The notes beneath the pieces are model-generated. The model searched no databases. It saw nothing but the letters and a program-made list of their open reading frames with translations, and was not told where the DNA came from. Shown in pieces: positions 1 to 8,084 of a stretch of DNA of 64,000 nucleotides. Positions within the stretch are counted from its first letter, which is position 1. Each line of letters starts with the position of its first letter. The DNA is from Nocardia carnea NBRC 14403. GTDB taxonomy: Bacteria > Actinomycetota > Actinomycetes > Mycobacteriales > Mycobacteriaceae. The stretch covers positions 1-64,000 of the forward strand of contig NZ_BAFV01000121.1 in assembly GCF_000308515.1 (NCBI RefSeq). The letters are read 5' to 3'. A program made the position numbers and the translations under genes.

Positions 1-33
1 CTACCCCGGATTCCCGGGATAGGAGGCGGCTGA
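1..33 (+). CDS. C-terminal tail of an upstream gene, probably MceE lipoprotein (partial)
   Basis: The window opens in a reading frame that encodes LPRIPGIGGG and stops at TGA 31-33. The stop overlaps the ATG of the next gene (TGATG), which shows tight translational coupling. In mce operons the gene before mceF is mceE, whose product often ends in a Pro/Gly-rich tail, so this is most likely the end of an MceE-type lipoprotein. Only ten codons are visible, so the identity rests on context. Confidence 0.5.
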   Translation, partial: LPRIPGIGGG

Positions 34-1484
34 TGCTGCTGTCCCGTTTCGTCAAAGCCCAGCTGATCATCTTCAGTATTCTTTCGGTGATCGGGCTGGT
101 GGTGATGTCGGTGATGTACATGCGACTACCGACCCTCGCCGGTATCGGCACCATCGGGGTCACCGTGGAACTTCCGGAGGCCGGTGGCCTGTACCGGTTC
201 GGCAATGTGACCTACCGGGGGATCCAGGTCGGCAAAGTCACCGGGGTCGAACTGGACGGCGACGGTGTCCGCGCCACCCTGGCGATCGACGGTTCCTACC
301 GGATCCCGACCGATCTGACCGCCGAGGTGCGCAGTGTCTCGGCGGTCGGCGAACAGTACGTGGACCTGCTGCCGCGCACCGATTCCCCGCCCTACCTCTA
401 CGACGGCGCCACCATCGAACGCCGCGATACCGCGGTGCCGCAGCCGGTGGGCCCGATGCTGGACAAACTCAGCGCCCTGGTGGACACGATCCCCAAGGAC
501 GATCTGCGGCGGCTCCTCGACGAGATGTTCGCCGGTGTCAACGGCGCGGGCTACGACCTCGATTCGCTGCTCACCTCCGCCGAGAAGCTGACCGAGGAGA
601 TGAACGGTGTCGGCGATGCCACCAGAACCCTGGTGCAGGACGCCCAGCCGCTGCTCGACTCACAGGTGCAGACCGCCGACGCGATCCGCATCTGGACCCG
701 CGCCACCGCGGACGTCACGGGACAGCTGGTGGCCAACGACCCGCAGATCCGCACGGTTCTGCATTCCGGCCCGGCTTTCGCCGACGAGGTGTCGGCGCTG
801 CTGGATTCGGTGGATCTGACGCTGCCGGTGCTGCTGTCCAACCTGACCTCGGTCGGGCAGCTCGGCGTCACCTACAACGCCGGCCTGGAACAACTGCTCG
901 TTCTGCTTCCGCCCGTGGTGTCGCTGGTCCAGGCCGTCCAGCCGACCAAGAACGCCTCCGGCCTGGGTATCGGTGACTTCCGCGTGAGCGGCGTCTCCGA
1001 CCCGCCGGCCTGTACCCTCGGCTTCCTCCCGCCCTCGGAATGGCGCTCCCCGGCGGATGTCACCACCATCGACACTCCCGACAACCTGTACTGCAAACTG
1101 CCGCAGGACCATCCGGTCGCGGTGCGCGGTGCGCGCAATATCCCCTGCGCCAACGACCCGGCCAAACGTGCCCCGACCGCGGCCATCTGCAACAGCGACC
1201 AGGAGTTCGTGCCGGTCGCACCGGAACAACCGGTGGTCGGGCCCTACCCCCGCGACCCCGAACTGGAAAGCCAGGGTATCCCGCCGGATTCGCGTTTCGA
1301 CGCGCCTCCCGGTAACGCCCCCGCGGCCGCGACGAACCCGGCCCCGGCGGCCGCGCCCGCCGTCGCCTACGCCCAATACGATCCGGAGACCGGTGAATAC
1401 CTGGCCCCGGACGGACAGCTGTACCGCCAGACGGACCTCGTGGCCGACAGTCACGGCAGCTGGGAGGAAATGCTCCCGCACTGA
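33..1484 (+). CDS. MCE family protein, MceF type
   Basis: This is the last substrate-binding subunit of an Mce lipid importer (483 aa). An N-terminal hydrophobic segment (about residues 10-30) would anchor it in the membrane with the rest outside. A single MCE domain follows (about 38-120; VTVELPEAGGLYRFGNVTYRG and the VGEQYVDL signature), then a helical MCE-associated region to about residue 310 and a long Pro/Ala-rich tail ending in a YDPETGEYLAPDGQLY stretch typical of MceF. AGGAGG lies 7 nt before the ATG, and the start overlaps the preceding stop. Mce complexes import lipids or sterols with a YrbE/Mkl ABC core, which would lie upstream of this window. Confidence 0.93.
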   Translation: MLLSRFVKAQLIIFSILSVIGLVVMSVMYMRLPTLAGIGTIGVTVELPEAGGLYRFGNVTYRGIQVGKVTGVELDGDGVRATLAIDGSYRIPTDLTAEVRSVSAVGEQYVDLLPRTDSPPYLYDGATIERRDTAVPQPVGPMLDKLSALVDTIPKDDLRRLLDEMFAGVNGAGYDLDSLLTSAEKLTEEMNGVGDATRTLVQDAQPLLDSQVQTADAIRIWTRATADVTGQLVANDPQIRTVLHSGPAFADEVSALLDSVDLTLPVLLSNLTSVGQLGVTYNAGLEQLLVLLPPVVSLVQAVQPTKNASGLGIGDFRVSGVSDPPACTLGFLPPSEWRSPADVTTIDTPDNLYCKLPQDHPVAVRGARNIPCANDPAKRAPTAAICNSDQEFVPVAPEQPVVGPYPRDPELESQGIPPDSRFDAPPGNAPAAATNPAPAAAPAVAYAQYDPETGEYLAPDGQLYRQTDLVADSHGSWEEMLPH

Positions 1485-1667
1485 GGCGTCGGAGAAGGCA
1501 GTGAAGGCCTTGTTCGGCCACCATGACTCCGGCGGGTGGAGCGCCGCCGGTATTGCGAGCACGCCCGATCCCGGCCGGCGAAACGATCGAGTACGCAACA
1601 TGTTTGCTTCGGAGCGGTAGCGTGTCGAACGTCGGTGTCTGCCACCGGTACGGGGAAGGAGTCGGCG

Positions 1668-2117
1668 ATGACAACGGACCCGACTCTCCTGCGCATCGGC
1701 GAGGCCGCTCAGCTGAATCACGGTGGACAACGGGAAGAAGCACGTCTGCTGTACCCCCGATCTTGGACGAGATCGGGGGCGAGGACGGCGATCCCTTATA
1801 TCGCTGCACGCTCGCACACACGATGGCCGATACACAGGACGACGCCGGTGTGGAACTACGCTGGGACCAGCGCGCACTCACCGCCGCCGACCTGGTGACC
1901 GACGCGCAGCTGGTGCAGGCCGGGCCCTGTTTCCGCAGCAGCTCTGTATCCGTCGCTGCACCTGAACCTGGGTGAGTGCTACCGCAAACTCGGTGATCTC
2001 GGCCGGGCCCGTGAACACCTGCGTCATGCGCAGGACACCATCGGTGCGCTCGGCGACGACGAGTACGGACAGCTGATCCGGTACGGCATGGCACGAGTGA
2101 CCGAGCAGCTGCGCTGA
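1668..2117 (+). pseudogene. TPR-like small protein gene with two compensating frameshifts
   Basis: From ATG 1668 (RBS GGAAGGAG) the frame reads MTTDPTLLRIGEAAQLNHGG and continues to about 1754. The homologous reading then continues one frame over (LDEIGGEDGDPLYRC up to ALTAADLVTDAQLVQAG, about 1760-1920), and returns to the first frame at about 1944 (LYPSLHLNLGECYRKLGDLG to the TGA at 2115-2117). Joined, the pieces give a protein of about 149 aa that resembles small actinobacterial tetratricopeptide-repeat proteins. The first shift falls in a C5 run (1754-1758) where one more C would restore the frame. That run is part of a hairpin (CCCCCGATCT 1754-1763 with AGATCGGGGG 1770-1779). It may be a real pseudogene or two sequencing errors. 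Confidence 0.8.
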
Positions 2118-2135
2118 TCCGGCAGCGCAGCTGCT
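2104..2135. terminator. Hairpin at the end of the TPR-like gene, possible terminator
   Basis: A perfect 13-bp inverted repeat (2104-2116 with 2123-2135, 6-nt loop) spans the stop codon of the TPR-like gene and lies between it and the convergent acyl-CoA dehydrogenase gene. No T-run follows, which is common in high-GC actinobacteria. The stem is visible; its role as a terminator is inference. Confidence 0.5.
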
Positions 2136-2164
2136 GCGAAAACACCGCCCGCCCGGCGCGGTGG

Positions 2165-3340
2165 TCAGCTGCGTGGCAGGCCGAGGATGCGCTGGGCGAT
2201 GATATTGCGCTGGATCTCGGAGGTGCCGCCCGCGATGGTTCCCGAGAAGCTGCGCAGATATCGTTCGAACCAGCTCGGTGCGTGGTCTTCCAGATTGAGC
2301 AGGCTGTGCCGGGAGGTGACCGCGGGATGTTCGAGGCCGTCGGCGCCGGCGGCGTCGAGGGCGGCTTCCAGACCGCGCTGCACGCTTTCGGATCCGAGCA
2401 GTTTCAGCACCGATAACGCGGCTACATCCGCTTCGCCGCGGGATTCTTTGGCCAGCGCCGTCGAACCGAGCAGTTCGAGGGCCTGCAGATCCATGACGAC
2501 GCCGGCGAAACGGTCGATATCGAGTTCGGTGCGCGGCCGGAAATCCTGGACCAGCATGCGCAGGCGTTGCGCGAAACTCATCCACAGCAGGGTGCGTTCG
2601 TGGCCGAGCGAGCCGGTGGCCACCGTCCAGCCCCGGTTCAGTTCGCCGACCAGGTTCTCCACCGGTATCCGGGCGTCTTCGAAGAAGACCTCGTTGAAGT
2701 CCAGATCGTCGCCGGCGCAGGCCGAGGCGAACGGGCGGCGGCGGACGCCGGGAGTATCGGTGGGGATCAGCAGTACCGAGATGCCCTTGTGTTTGGGGGC
2801 GTCCGGGTCGGTGCGGACGAAGGTGAGAATCACATCGGAGTCGTGGGCGCCCGAGGTCCAGACCTTCTGGCCGTTGACGACGAAATGGTCGCCGTCGCGG
2901 ACCGCGCGGGTACGCAGGCCGGCCAGATCCGAGCCGGCGCCGGGTTCGCTCATCCCGAGCGCGGCGGGCATTTCCCCGCGCAGGATCGGCACGGCCCAGC
3001 GCTGCTGCTGTTCCGGGGTGCCGAACGTGATGAGGGATGCGGCGATGATGCCCTGTCCCTGCGGGTTACAGCTTTCGTAGATCTTGCGCCGGCCGAGTTC
3101 CTCCCGGTGCACGTACTGCTGCAGGACCGTGGCGTTGCGGCCGCCGAATTCGGGTGGATATCCGGGGACCAGCCAGCCGTGGTCGAACTGGGTGCTCTGC
3201 CAGGCGCGTGACCATGCGGGCACGTGTGAGCTCGACTGCGGACGCTCGGTGGCGACCGCCTCGGGCGGCAGATGCTCGTCGAGGAACGCGATGAACTCGG
3301 CGCGGAACTCTTCCACGTCCTCGTCGAAAGTCAGCTGCAC
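2165..3340 (-). CDS. Acyl-CoA dehydrogenase (FadE-like)
   Basis: FAD enzyme of 391 aa that would put an alpha-beta double bond into an acyl-CoA. All three ACAD domains are present: N-terminal helices (VQLTFDEDVEEFRAEF), a middle beta domain with MSEPGAGSDLAGLRTRA and NGQKVWTSGAHDSDV, and a C-terminal helical domain ending GGTSEIQRNIIAQRILGLPR. The position that carries the catalytic Glu in MCAD-type enzymes (YEGTS) is Gly here, so the base must lie elsewhere, as in isovaleryl-CoA-type members. The GTG start at 3340 is chosen because AGGAGG precedes it by 6 nt; the open frame extends further upstream but into the TetR promoter region. Divergent from a TetR gene with an operator-like repeat between them. 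Confidence 0.92.
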   Translation of the reverse strand: MQLTFDEDVEEFRAEFIAFLDEHLPPEAVATERPQSSSHVPAWSRAWQSTQFDHGWLVPGYPPEFGGRNATVLQQYVHREELGRRKIYESCNPQGQGIIAASLITFGTPEQQQRWAVPILRGEMPAALGMSEPGAGSDLAGLRTRAVRDGDHFVVNGQKVWTSGAHDSDVILTFVRTDPDAPKHKGISVLLIPTDTPGVRRRPFASACAGDDLDFNEVFFEDARIPVENLVGELNRGWTVATGSLGHERTLLWMSFAQRLRMLVQDFRPRTELDIDRFAGVVMDLQALELLGSTALAKESRGEADVAALSVLKLLGSESVQRGLEAALDAAGADGLEHPAVTSRHSLLNLEDHAPSWFERYLRSFSGTIAGGTSEIQRNIIAQRILGLPRS

Positions 3341-3364
3341 TGTGTACCTCCTTTGGCCGAATAT

Positions 3365-3394
3365 GAGAATATCATTCTCGCAACCGGATATTCT
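3365..3394. promoter_or_regulatory. Operator-like inverted repeats between FadE and TetR genes
   Basis: Two overlapping symmetries are visible: GAGAAT (3365-3370) with ATTCTC (3374-3379), and AGAATATC (3366-3373) with GATATTCT (3387-3394). They lie 25 bp upstream of the FadE start and in the promoter zone of the divergent TetR gene. The word GAGAATATC recurs upstream of the next gene train (4251-4259) and GAGAAT-N3-ATTCTC recurs at 20918. Probable binding site of the neighbouring TetR protein. Confidence 0.65.
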
Positions 3395-3521
3395 AGTTTC
3401 CGCGGCCGGTGGCCGGACCGGGCAACGGGTCCACTCCGGTGGTTCCCGCCGCGGTACGAGTGAGCGGCCGGCGCGCAACCGCGCGGGCCGGTCGACGGCT
3501 ACAGCAATCGGAGGTACGGCC

Positions 3522-4181
3522 ATGCGGAGTACCGGTAGCGGGCTGACCCTGCAGCAGCGGATCGATGCGCGTTCGGTGCGCACCACCAAACTGTTCGGCA
3601 GTGCGCAGGTGCAGCGCTTCCTGGATGCGGCGCGCGCGCTGATCACCCAGCGGGGCAGTACCGATTTCACCATGCACGAGGTGGTCGACGAAGCGGGGCA
3701 ATCGCTGCGCAGCTTCTACCTGCTCTTCGACGGTAAACACGAATTGCTGCTGGCTCTGTATGAGGAGGCCGTCGCCAAGGTGGCCGAACAGATCCGCGAA
3801 GCCACCGGTAACGATGCCGATCCGCTGGACAAGCTCCGCACGGCGGTGGAACTGCTGTTCGAGTTCTGCCGGCCCGATCCCGGCGCGCATCGGCCGCTGT
3901 TCACCGAGTTCGCGCCCCGGTTGCTCATGTCGGATCCGATCGAGATCCAGGTCGCGCATGCGTCGCTTTTCGAATTGCTCGCCGATCTGGCGGGTGCCGC
4001 CGATGTTGCGGGCTACCTGCGTACGGGGACGCGTCCGCGGCGGCTCGCGGCCATGACGCTGCAAACGGTGATGTTCGTGGCGCAGGGGGCCCGATCCGAT
4101 GACGGCGCCCATCCGATCACCGCGGCGGAAGTGTGGAATCTGTGTGCGTTCGGCGTGCTGAGCAAGGGGGTGCGCCGGTGA
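3522..4181 (+). CDS. TetR/AcrR family transcriptional regulator
   Basis: 219 aa with an N-terminal TetR helix-turn-helix (about residues 25-72: AQVQRFLDAARALITQRG, then VVDEAGQSLRSFYLLFDGKHELLLALY) and a helical ligand-binding domain. GGAGGT lies 6 nt before the ATG at 3522. It is divergent from an acyl-CoA dehydrogenase gene and followed by an acyl-CoA synthetase gene, so an acyl-CoA or lipid-derived ligand and control of these fatty or sterol catabolism genes are likely. Palindromes sharing the half-site GAGAAT lie on both sides of the gene. Confidence 0.92.
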   Translation: MRSTGSGLTLQQRIDARSVRTTKLFGSAQVQRFLDAARALITQRGSTDFTMHEVVDEAGQSLRSFYLLFDGKHELLLALYEEAVAKVAEQIREATGNDADPLDKLRTAVELLFEFCRPDPGAHRPLFTEFAPRLLMSDPIEIQVAHASLFELLADLAGAADVAGYLRTGTRPRRLAAMTLQTVMFVAQGARSDDGAHPITAAEVWNLCAFGVLSKGVRR

Positions 4182-4236
4182 GCGCGGTACGGACCGGCCG
4201 GTTGGTCGATTCGGGCTCCCGGGCCAGCGGATATGT

Positions 4237-4257
4237 TATTCTCGGTTTTCGAGAATA
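4237..4257. promoter_or_regulatory. Inverted repeat upstream of the acyl-CoA synthetase gene
   Basis: TATTCTCG (4237-4244) and CGAGAATA (4250-4257) form a perfect 8-bp inverted repeat with a 5-nt spacer. The right arm runs into a second palindrome (ATATCGATAT, 4255-4264). The site is 61 bp upstream of the ATG at 4318 and shares its half-site with 3365-3379 and 20918-20932, suggesting the same TetR-type regulator. Confidence 0.62.
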
Positions 4258-4317
4258 TCGATATCACTACCGGCCGGGCGCTGCCTTGCGGCGCCTCGGC
4301 ATTCAGGAAGTTGGCGT

Positions 4318-5820
4318 ATGAGTATTTCGCTACTGCTGGATATGGCGGCCTCGGACAATCCCGATCGGACGGCTGTCGTCTCCGGCGAATCGCGGTGGAC
4401 CGGAGCCGAACTGGACGCTCTGGCCCACGGGGGCGCGGGCGCGATAGCCGGCTCGGGGGCCCGCAGTGTCGCGTACGTGGGTACCGGCGGAGCGCTCCTG
4501 CCACTGCTCATCTTCGCCTCGGCCCGGGCCGGTGTGCCGTTCACGCCGCTGAACTACCGCCTCAGCGGCGATAAACTCGCCGAACTGATCCACCGGCTCG
4601 ACGCACCCCTGGTGATCCACGACGAGGCCTACACCGACGCTGTGACCGGCACCGCCGAACTGCTGTGGGATTCGGCGCGTTTCCTGGCAGCCGCCCGCGC
4701 CGCCGAACCGGCCGGAGTCGAACCCGACCCCGATGCTCCGGCGGTCGTCCTGTTCACCTCCGGGACCACATCGCAGCCCAAAGCGGTCGAACTCTCGCAC
4801 AACAACCTGGTCAGCTATATCACCGGCACGGTGGAATTCGCCTCCGCCGCGGACGATGACGTATCGCTGATCTGCGTTCCGCCCTACCACGTCGCCGGGG
4901 TGGGTGCCGCGCTCTCGAACCTCTACGCCGGCCGCACAATGGTCTATCTGCGCAGCTTCGACCCGCGCGAATGGATCCGGCTCGTCGAGACCGAACGGGT
5001 CACCACCGCGACGGTGGTCCCGACCATGCTGGACCGGATCATCAGCGCGTTGAAAGCCACCGGAGCCGGGCTGCCGACTCTGCGCACCCTGGCCTACGGC
5101 GGGTCCAAAGTCGCGCTGCCGCTGGTGCGGACCGCGCTGGAACTGTTACCGGACGTCGGCTTCGTCAACGCCTACGGGCTCACCGAAACCAGTTCGACCA
5201 TCGCGATACTCGGCCCCGACGACCACCGGGTGGCGCTCGCCTCCGGTGACGAGAAGGTCGCGCGAAGGCTCGGTTCCGTCGGGCAGCCGGTACCGGGGAT
5301 CGAGGTGCAGATCCGCGACGAAAGCGGTGCGGTGCTGCCCGCCGGGGTCACCGGGGAACTGTTCGTCCGCGGGCCGCAGGTATCCGGGCGGTACACCGGG
5401 ATCGGTTCGGTGCTCGACGCCGAGGGCTGGTTCCCGACCAAGGACCTCGCCGTACTCGACGCCGACGGCTACCTGTTCATCCACGGCCGCAGTGACGACA
5501 CGATCATCCGCGGCGGTGAGAACATCGCGCCCGCCGAGATCGAGGACGTGCTGGTGGAACATCCGGCCGTCCACGACTGCGCGGTCGTGGGCGTCGAGGA
5601 CGCCGAATGGGGGCAGATCATCGTCGCGGTGGTGGTCCCGGCCGAACCGGGCCGGAACCCGGACCCCGAAGAACTGCGCGGCTATGTCCGCTCCGGACTA
5701 CGCGGTTCCCGCACCCCCGACCGCGTGGTGTTCCGGCCCGAACTACCCGCCACCCCGACGGGGAAGATCCTGCGGCGCGAACTCGTCGCCGAACTCACCC
5801 GCGAAACCGCCGGCGCCTAG
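4318..5820 (+). CDS. Acyl-CoA synthetase / AMP-dependent ligase (FadD-like)
   Basis: ANL-superfamily ligase of 500 aa, which would adenylate a carboxylic acid and transfer it to CoA. The P-loop-like motif TSGTTSQPKAVELSH lies near residue 147, the adenylate motif YGLTETSS near 285, the hinge and core motif near 390 (GRSDDTIIRGGENIAPAEIE), and the C-terminal lysine motif PTGKILRREL near 482. It begins 136 bp after the TetR gene, behind an operator-like repeat. The genes after it are a small protein and two Mce-associated membrane proteins, so the substrate may be a lipid taken up by an Mce system. Confidence 0.93.
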   Translation: MSISLLLDMAASDNPDRTAVVSGESRWTGAELDALAHGGAGAIAGSGARSVAYVGTGGALLPLLIFASARAGVPFTPLNYRLSGDKLAELIHRLDAPLVIHDEAYTDAVTGTAELLWDSARFLAAARAAEPAGVEPDPDAPAVVLFTSGTTSQPKAVELSHNNLVSYITGTVEFASAADDDVSLICVPPYHVAGVGAALSNLYAGRTMVYLRSFDPREWIRLVETERVTTATVVPTMLDRIISALKATGAGLPTLRTLAYGGSKVALPLVRTALELLPDVGFVNAYGLTETSSTIAILGPDDHRVALASGDEKVARRLGSVGQPVPGIEVQIRDESGAVLPAGVTGELFVRGPQVSGRYTGIGSVLDAEGWFPTKDLAVLDADGYLFIHGRSDDTIIRGGENIAPAEIEDVLVEHPAVHDCAVVGVEDAEWGQIIVAVVVPAEPGRNPDPEELRGYVRSGLRGSRTPDRVVFRPELPATPTGKILRRELVAELTRETAGA

Positions 5821-5846
5821 CCGCCGCACGCGAAAGGAAGAAGATC

Positions 5847-6152
5847 ATGGCCAAAACCGGGACCCGGCTACGGAGTCAGGTGTGTACTACCGAGGTGATC
5901 ATCGTCCGGGCCGCCGACAGCCTCGACGATCTGCGGGCCGGCGGAGTACCGATGGTGCCCATCGACGGCGGCGCGGCCCCTTCGGACGGTGGTCCGCAGG
6001 AAGGTTTCGCCGACGGCAACCTGATCGGTAAACGCTACGTCGACGACCAGGGCGCGGAGGTCCTGGTGACCAAGGCGGGGGCCGGCACCCTCAGCGTGGG
6101 GGCCACACCGCTGACCATCAAGGAAGCAAAGCCGCTGCCCGCAAGCGACTGA
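5847..6152 (+). CDS. Small protein with two degenerate desulforedoxin-like repeats
   Basis: 101 aa of unknown function; start at ATG 5847 behind AAAGGAAG. Two halves can be aligned with each other: EVIIVRAADSLDDLRAGG then VPMVPI (about residues 16-40), and EVLVTKAGAGTLSVGATPL then TIKE (about 72-95). The pattern (hydrophobic EV strand, Gly-rich turn, GG/GATPL ending) recalls the desulforedoxin zinc/iron knuckle, but only one Cys (VCTTEV) remains, so metal binding is probably lost. It lies 26 bp after the acyl-CoA synthetase gene and 20 bp before a Mce-associated gene, probably in one operon. The fold suggestion is inference. Confidence 0.75.
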   Translation: MAKTGTRLRSQVCTTEVIIVRAADSLDDLRAGGVPMVPIDGGAAPSDGGPQEGFADGNLIGKRYVDDQGAEVLVTKAGAGTLSVGATPLTIKEAKPLPASD

Positions 6153-6172
6153 GAGTGATCGAGGTGGGATAG

Positions 6173-7363
6173 ATGCCCGAAACCGCCACCGACCCGCTGA
6201 TCCTGGCGGCCGAACAAGCCGATGCCGAGGCAGCGGCGGCGGAAGCCGAGGCGCTGGCCGCGCAGGCGTCCGCGACCGCGGCCCGGGCCCGGGCCCGGGC
6301 CGCGAAACTGCGATGCGAGGCCGGGGAGCAGCGCACCACGGCATCGGTTGCGGAATCCGGTACGGCCGGTGGCGCCGAGGTGTCGCCGGATCCGGTGGCA
6401 CCGGACCCCGCACCCAGCGCGAACACCACGGACACGGGTGCGGTCGTCGAGACCGCTGCGGTTGTGGATGCCCCTGAGCGGGGAGCTTCCGCCGCAGCGG
6501 CGGCGTCATCCGGGGCGAAAACGGCGTCGCCGGCGAAAGGTTCCGGTACGGCGCGCACGGTCGCACAAGGGGACGCCGCGTCGAGTGCTACGCCGGAGCG
6601 CGATACCGCGACGAATTCGGGTCCGCAGGTCGATACGTCGAAAGCGGCTACTACCGACGGCGATACCGCGACCGGTTCCGATGCGGCCGGTGATACGTCG
6701 AAAGACGGTGATTCCGACAGCGATATCTCAGCGGGTTCCGGTTCGAGCGGCGATGCTTCGAAAGGCTCCGATTCCGGCTCCGGCGCCGTCACGAAGAACC
6801 GCGCGTCGAAGGGCGTGGATAAGGTTGCCGGCCGATTGGCGGCCGTGGGGCGACGAGTGAAATCGAATAAGGTGCGGCGGCCGAGTCGCCGGGCAGTCGG
6901 CCGGGCGCTCGTAGCGATGATCGTGCTCGTCTCCCTGGTGGCCGGCGGGTATTCGATGTGGAACCACCAGCAGATCACCGCCGGCCAGGCGCGGGAGGAC
7001 GAGTTTCTCAATGCCGCCCGGGAAGGCGTTATCGCGCTCACCACACTGGATTCCGGCCGCGCCACCGATGATGTGAAACGAGTACTCGACCATTCCACTG
7101 GTGCCTTTCGCACCGATTTCCAGACCCGGTCGGAGGATTTCACCAAGGTCGTGGAGCAGTCCAAGGTCGCGACCCAGGGGGAGATCACCGCGGCCGCGGT
7201 CGAATCCATGACCGATGAATCGGCGGTCGTGCTGGTATCGGCGGTCTCCCGGGTCACCAACTCGGCAGGCGCGCAGCAGGAACCACGGGTGTGGCGGCTC
7301 AGCGTCACCGTCACCCGCGACGGGTCGGAGTTGAAGATGTCGAAAGTGGAGTTCGTGCCGTGA
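6173..7363 (+). CDS. Mce-associated membrane protein with long disordered N-terminus
   Basis: 396 aa. The first 55 residues are Ala/Glu/Arg-rich and could form a coiled coil. Residues about 55-210 are a low-complexity Ser/Thr/Asp/Gly region, followed by a basic stretch and one membrane segment at about 243-262 (ALVAMIVLVSLVAGGYSMW). The remaining 130 residues match the extracytoplasmic domain of Mce-associated (Mam/Mas) proteins, folded like an NTF2/VirB8 module (EFLNAAREGVIALTTLDSGR). Such proteins stabilise Mce importers. The stop overlaps the GTG start of the next, related gene (GTGA). No mce core genes are adjacent, so it may serve the importer that ends at 1484. Confidence 0.85.
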   Translation: MPETATDPLILAAEQADAEAAAAEAEALAAQASATAARARARAAKLRCEAGEQRTTASVAESGTAGGAEVSPDPVAPDPAPSANTTDTGAVVETAAVVDAPERGASAAAAASSGAKTASPAKGSGTARTVAQGDAASSATPERDTATNSGPQVDTSKAATTDGDTATGSDAAGDTSKDGDSDSDISAGSGSSGDASKGSDSGSGAVTKNRASKGVDKVAGRLAAVGRRVKSNKVRRPSRRAVGRALVAMIVLVSLVAGGYSMWNHQQITAGQAREDEFLNAAREGVIALTTLDSGRATDDVKRVLDHSTGAFRTDFQTRSEDFTKVVEQSKVATQGEITAAAVESMTDESAVVLVSAVSRVTNSAGAQQEPRVWRLSVTVTRDGSELKMSKVEFVP

Positions 7364-7869
7364 GAATCCCCAGTTTCCTTCGTACGGTCCGCCGGTCTCC
7401 GGAACCGGTCCTGCTCACCCTGCTGGTCGTAGTGGCGGTGGCACTCGCCGCCACGCTGCTGATCTTCCAGTACCGGCCCGATTCCCGCGGTGACGCGGCG
7501 AAGAACGACGTGCTCTCCGCCGCGACCGAGGGCACCGTCGCCTTGCTGTCGTATTCCCCCGAATCCCTGGACCGGGATTTCGCGTCCGCCAAATCCCGGA
7601 TGACCGGCGATTTCCTCAACTACTACACCCAGTTCACCGAGAAGGTGATCGCGCCCGCCGCGAAGGAGAAATCGGTGAAAACCTCCGCGACTGTGGTGCG
7701 TTCGGCGGTCGCCGAAATGCAACCGGATTCGGCGGTCGCACTGCTGTTCATCAACCAGACCACCACCAGCGCCGAGAAACCCGATCCGGCGCTGGCCGCC
7801 AGTAGCGTCCGGGTGACGCTGTCGAAGGTAGAAGACTCATGGCTGATCTCGTCGTTCGATCCCGTCTGA
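7360..7869 (+). CDS. Mce-associated membrane protein
   Basis: 169 aa; the GTG start at 7360 overlaps the preceding stop by four bases, so translation is coupled. A membrane segment lies at about residues 17-38 (PVLLTLLVVVAVALAATLLI), followed by an extracytoplasmic domain homologous to that of the previous gene (KNDVLSAATEGTVALLSYSPE, then FLNYYTQFTEKVIAPAAKE). The pair looks like a tandem duplication in which only the first copy has the long disordered cytoplasmic part. Confidence 0.87.
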   Translation: MRIPSFLRTVRRSPEPVLLTLLVVVAVALAATLLIFQYRPDSRGDAAKNDVLSAATEGTVALLSYSPESLDRDFASAKSRMTGDFLNYYTQFTEKVIAPAAKEKSVKTSATVVRSAVAEMQPDSAVALLFINQTTTSAEKPDPALAASSVRVTLSKVEDSWLISSFDPV

Positions 7870-8081
7870 ACACCGCCGACCCGGGCCGCGCGGTCCGGGT
7901 CCGGTCCGAGGCGCCGGTACTCGTCACGGTCTACCCGGTGCTCGATTACTTCTCGGTCTGTCCGCGCTGCGGCTACACCGCCGAAGCGTCGACCACCGTA
8001 CGAACCTTCGCCGACGGCACGGCCGAAAGCGAAACGCATATCACCTGCGGAATGCCCTGCGGCTGGCAGGAAACGCGCTGA
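7839..8081 (+). CDS. Small zinc-ribbon-like protein
   Basis: 80 aa, start ATG 7839 behind GAAGG; it overlaps the end of the Mce-associated gene by 31 bp in another frame. The C-terminal half carries CPRCG and a later CGMPC (about residues 41-76), four cysteines spaced as in a zinc ribbon or knuckle. The first 30 residues overlap the upstream gene and may not be translated if a later start is used. Function unknown; it is probably cotranscribed with the Mce-associated pair. Confidence 0.65.
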   Translation: MADLVVRSRLNTADPGRAVRVRSEAPVLVTVYPVLDYFSVCPRCGYTAEASTTVRTFADGTAESETHITCGMPCGWQETR

Positions 8082-8084
8082 CCC

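Noticed and set aside
6228..6310. GCCCGG/GCGGCG repeats that could look like a tandem repeat
   Set aside because: They encode an Ala/Arg/Glu-rich helix of the Mce-associated protein; no regular repeat unit extends outside it.
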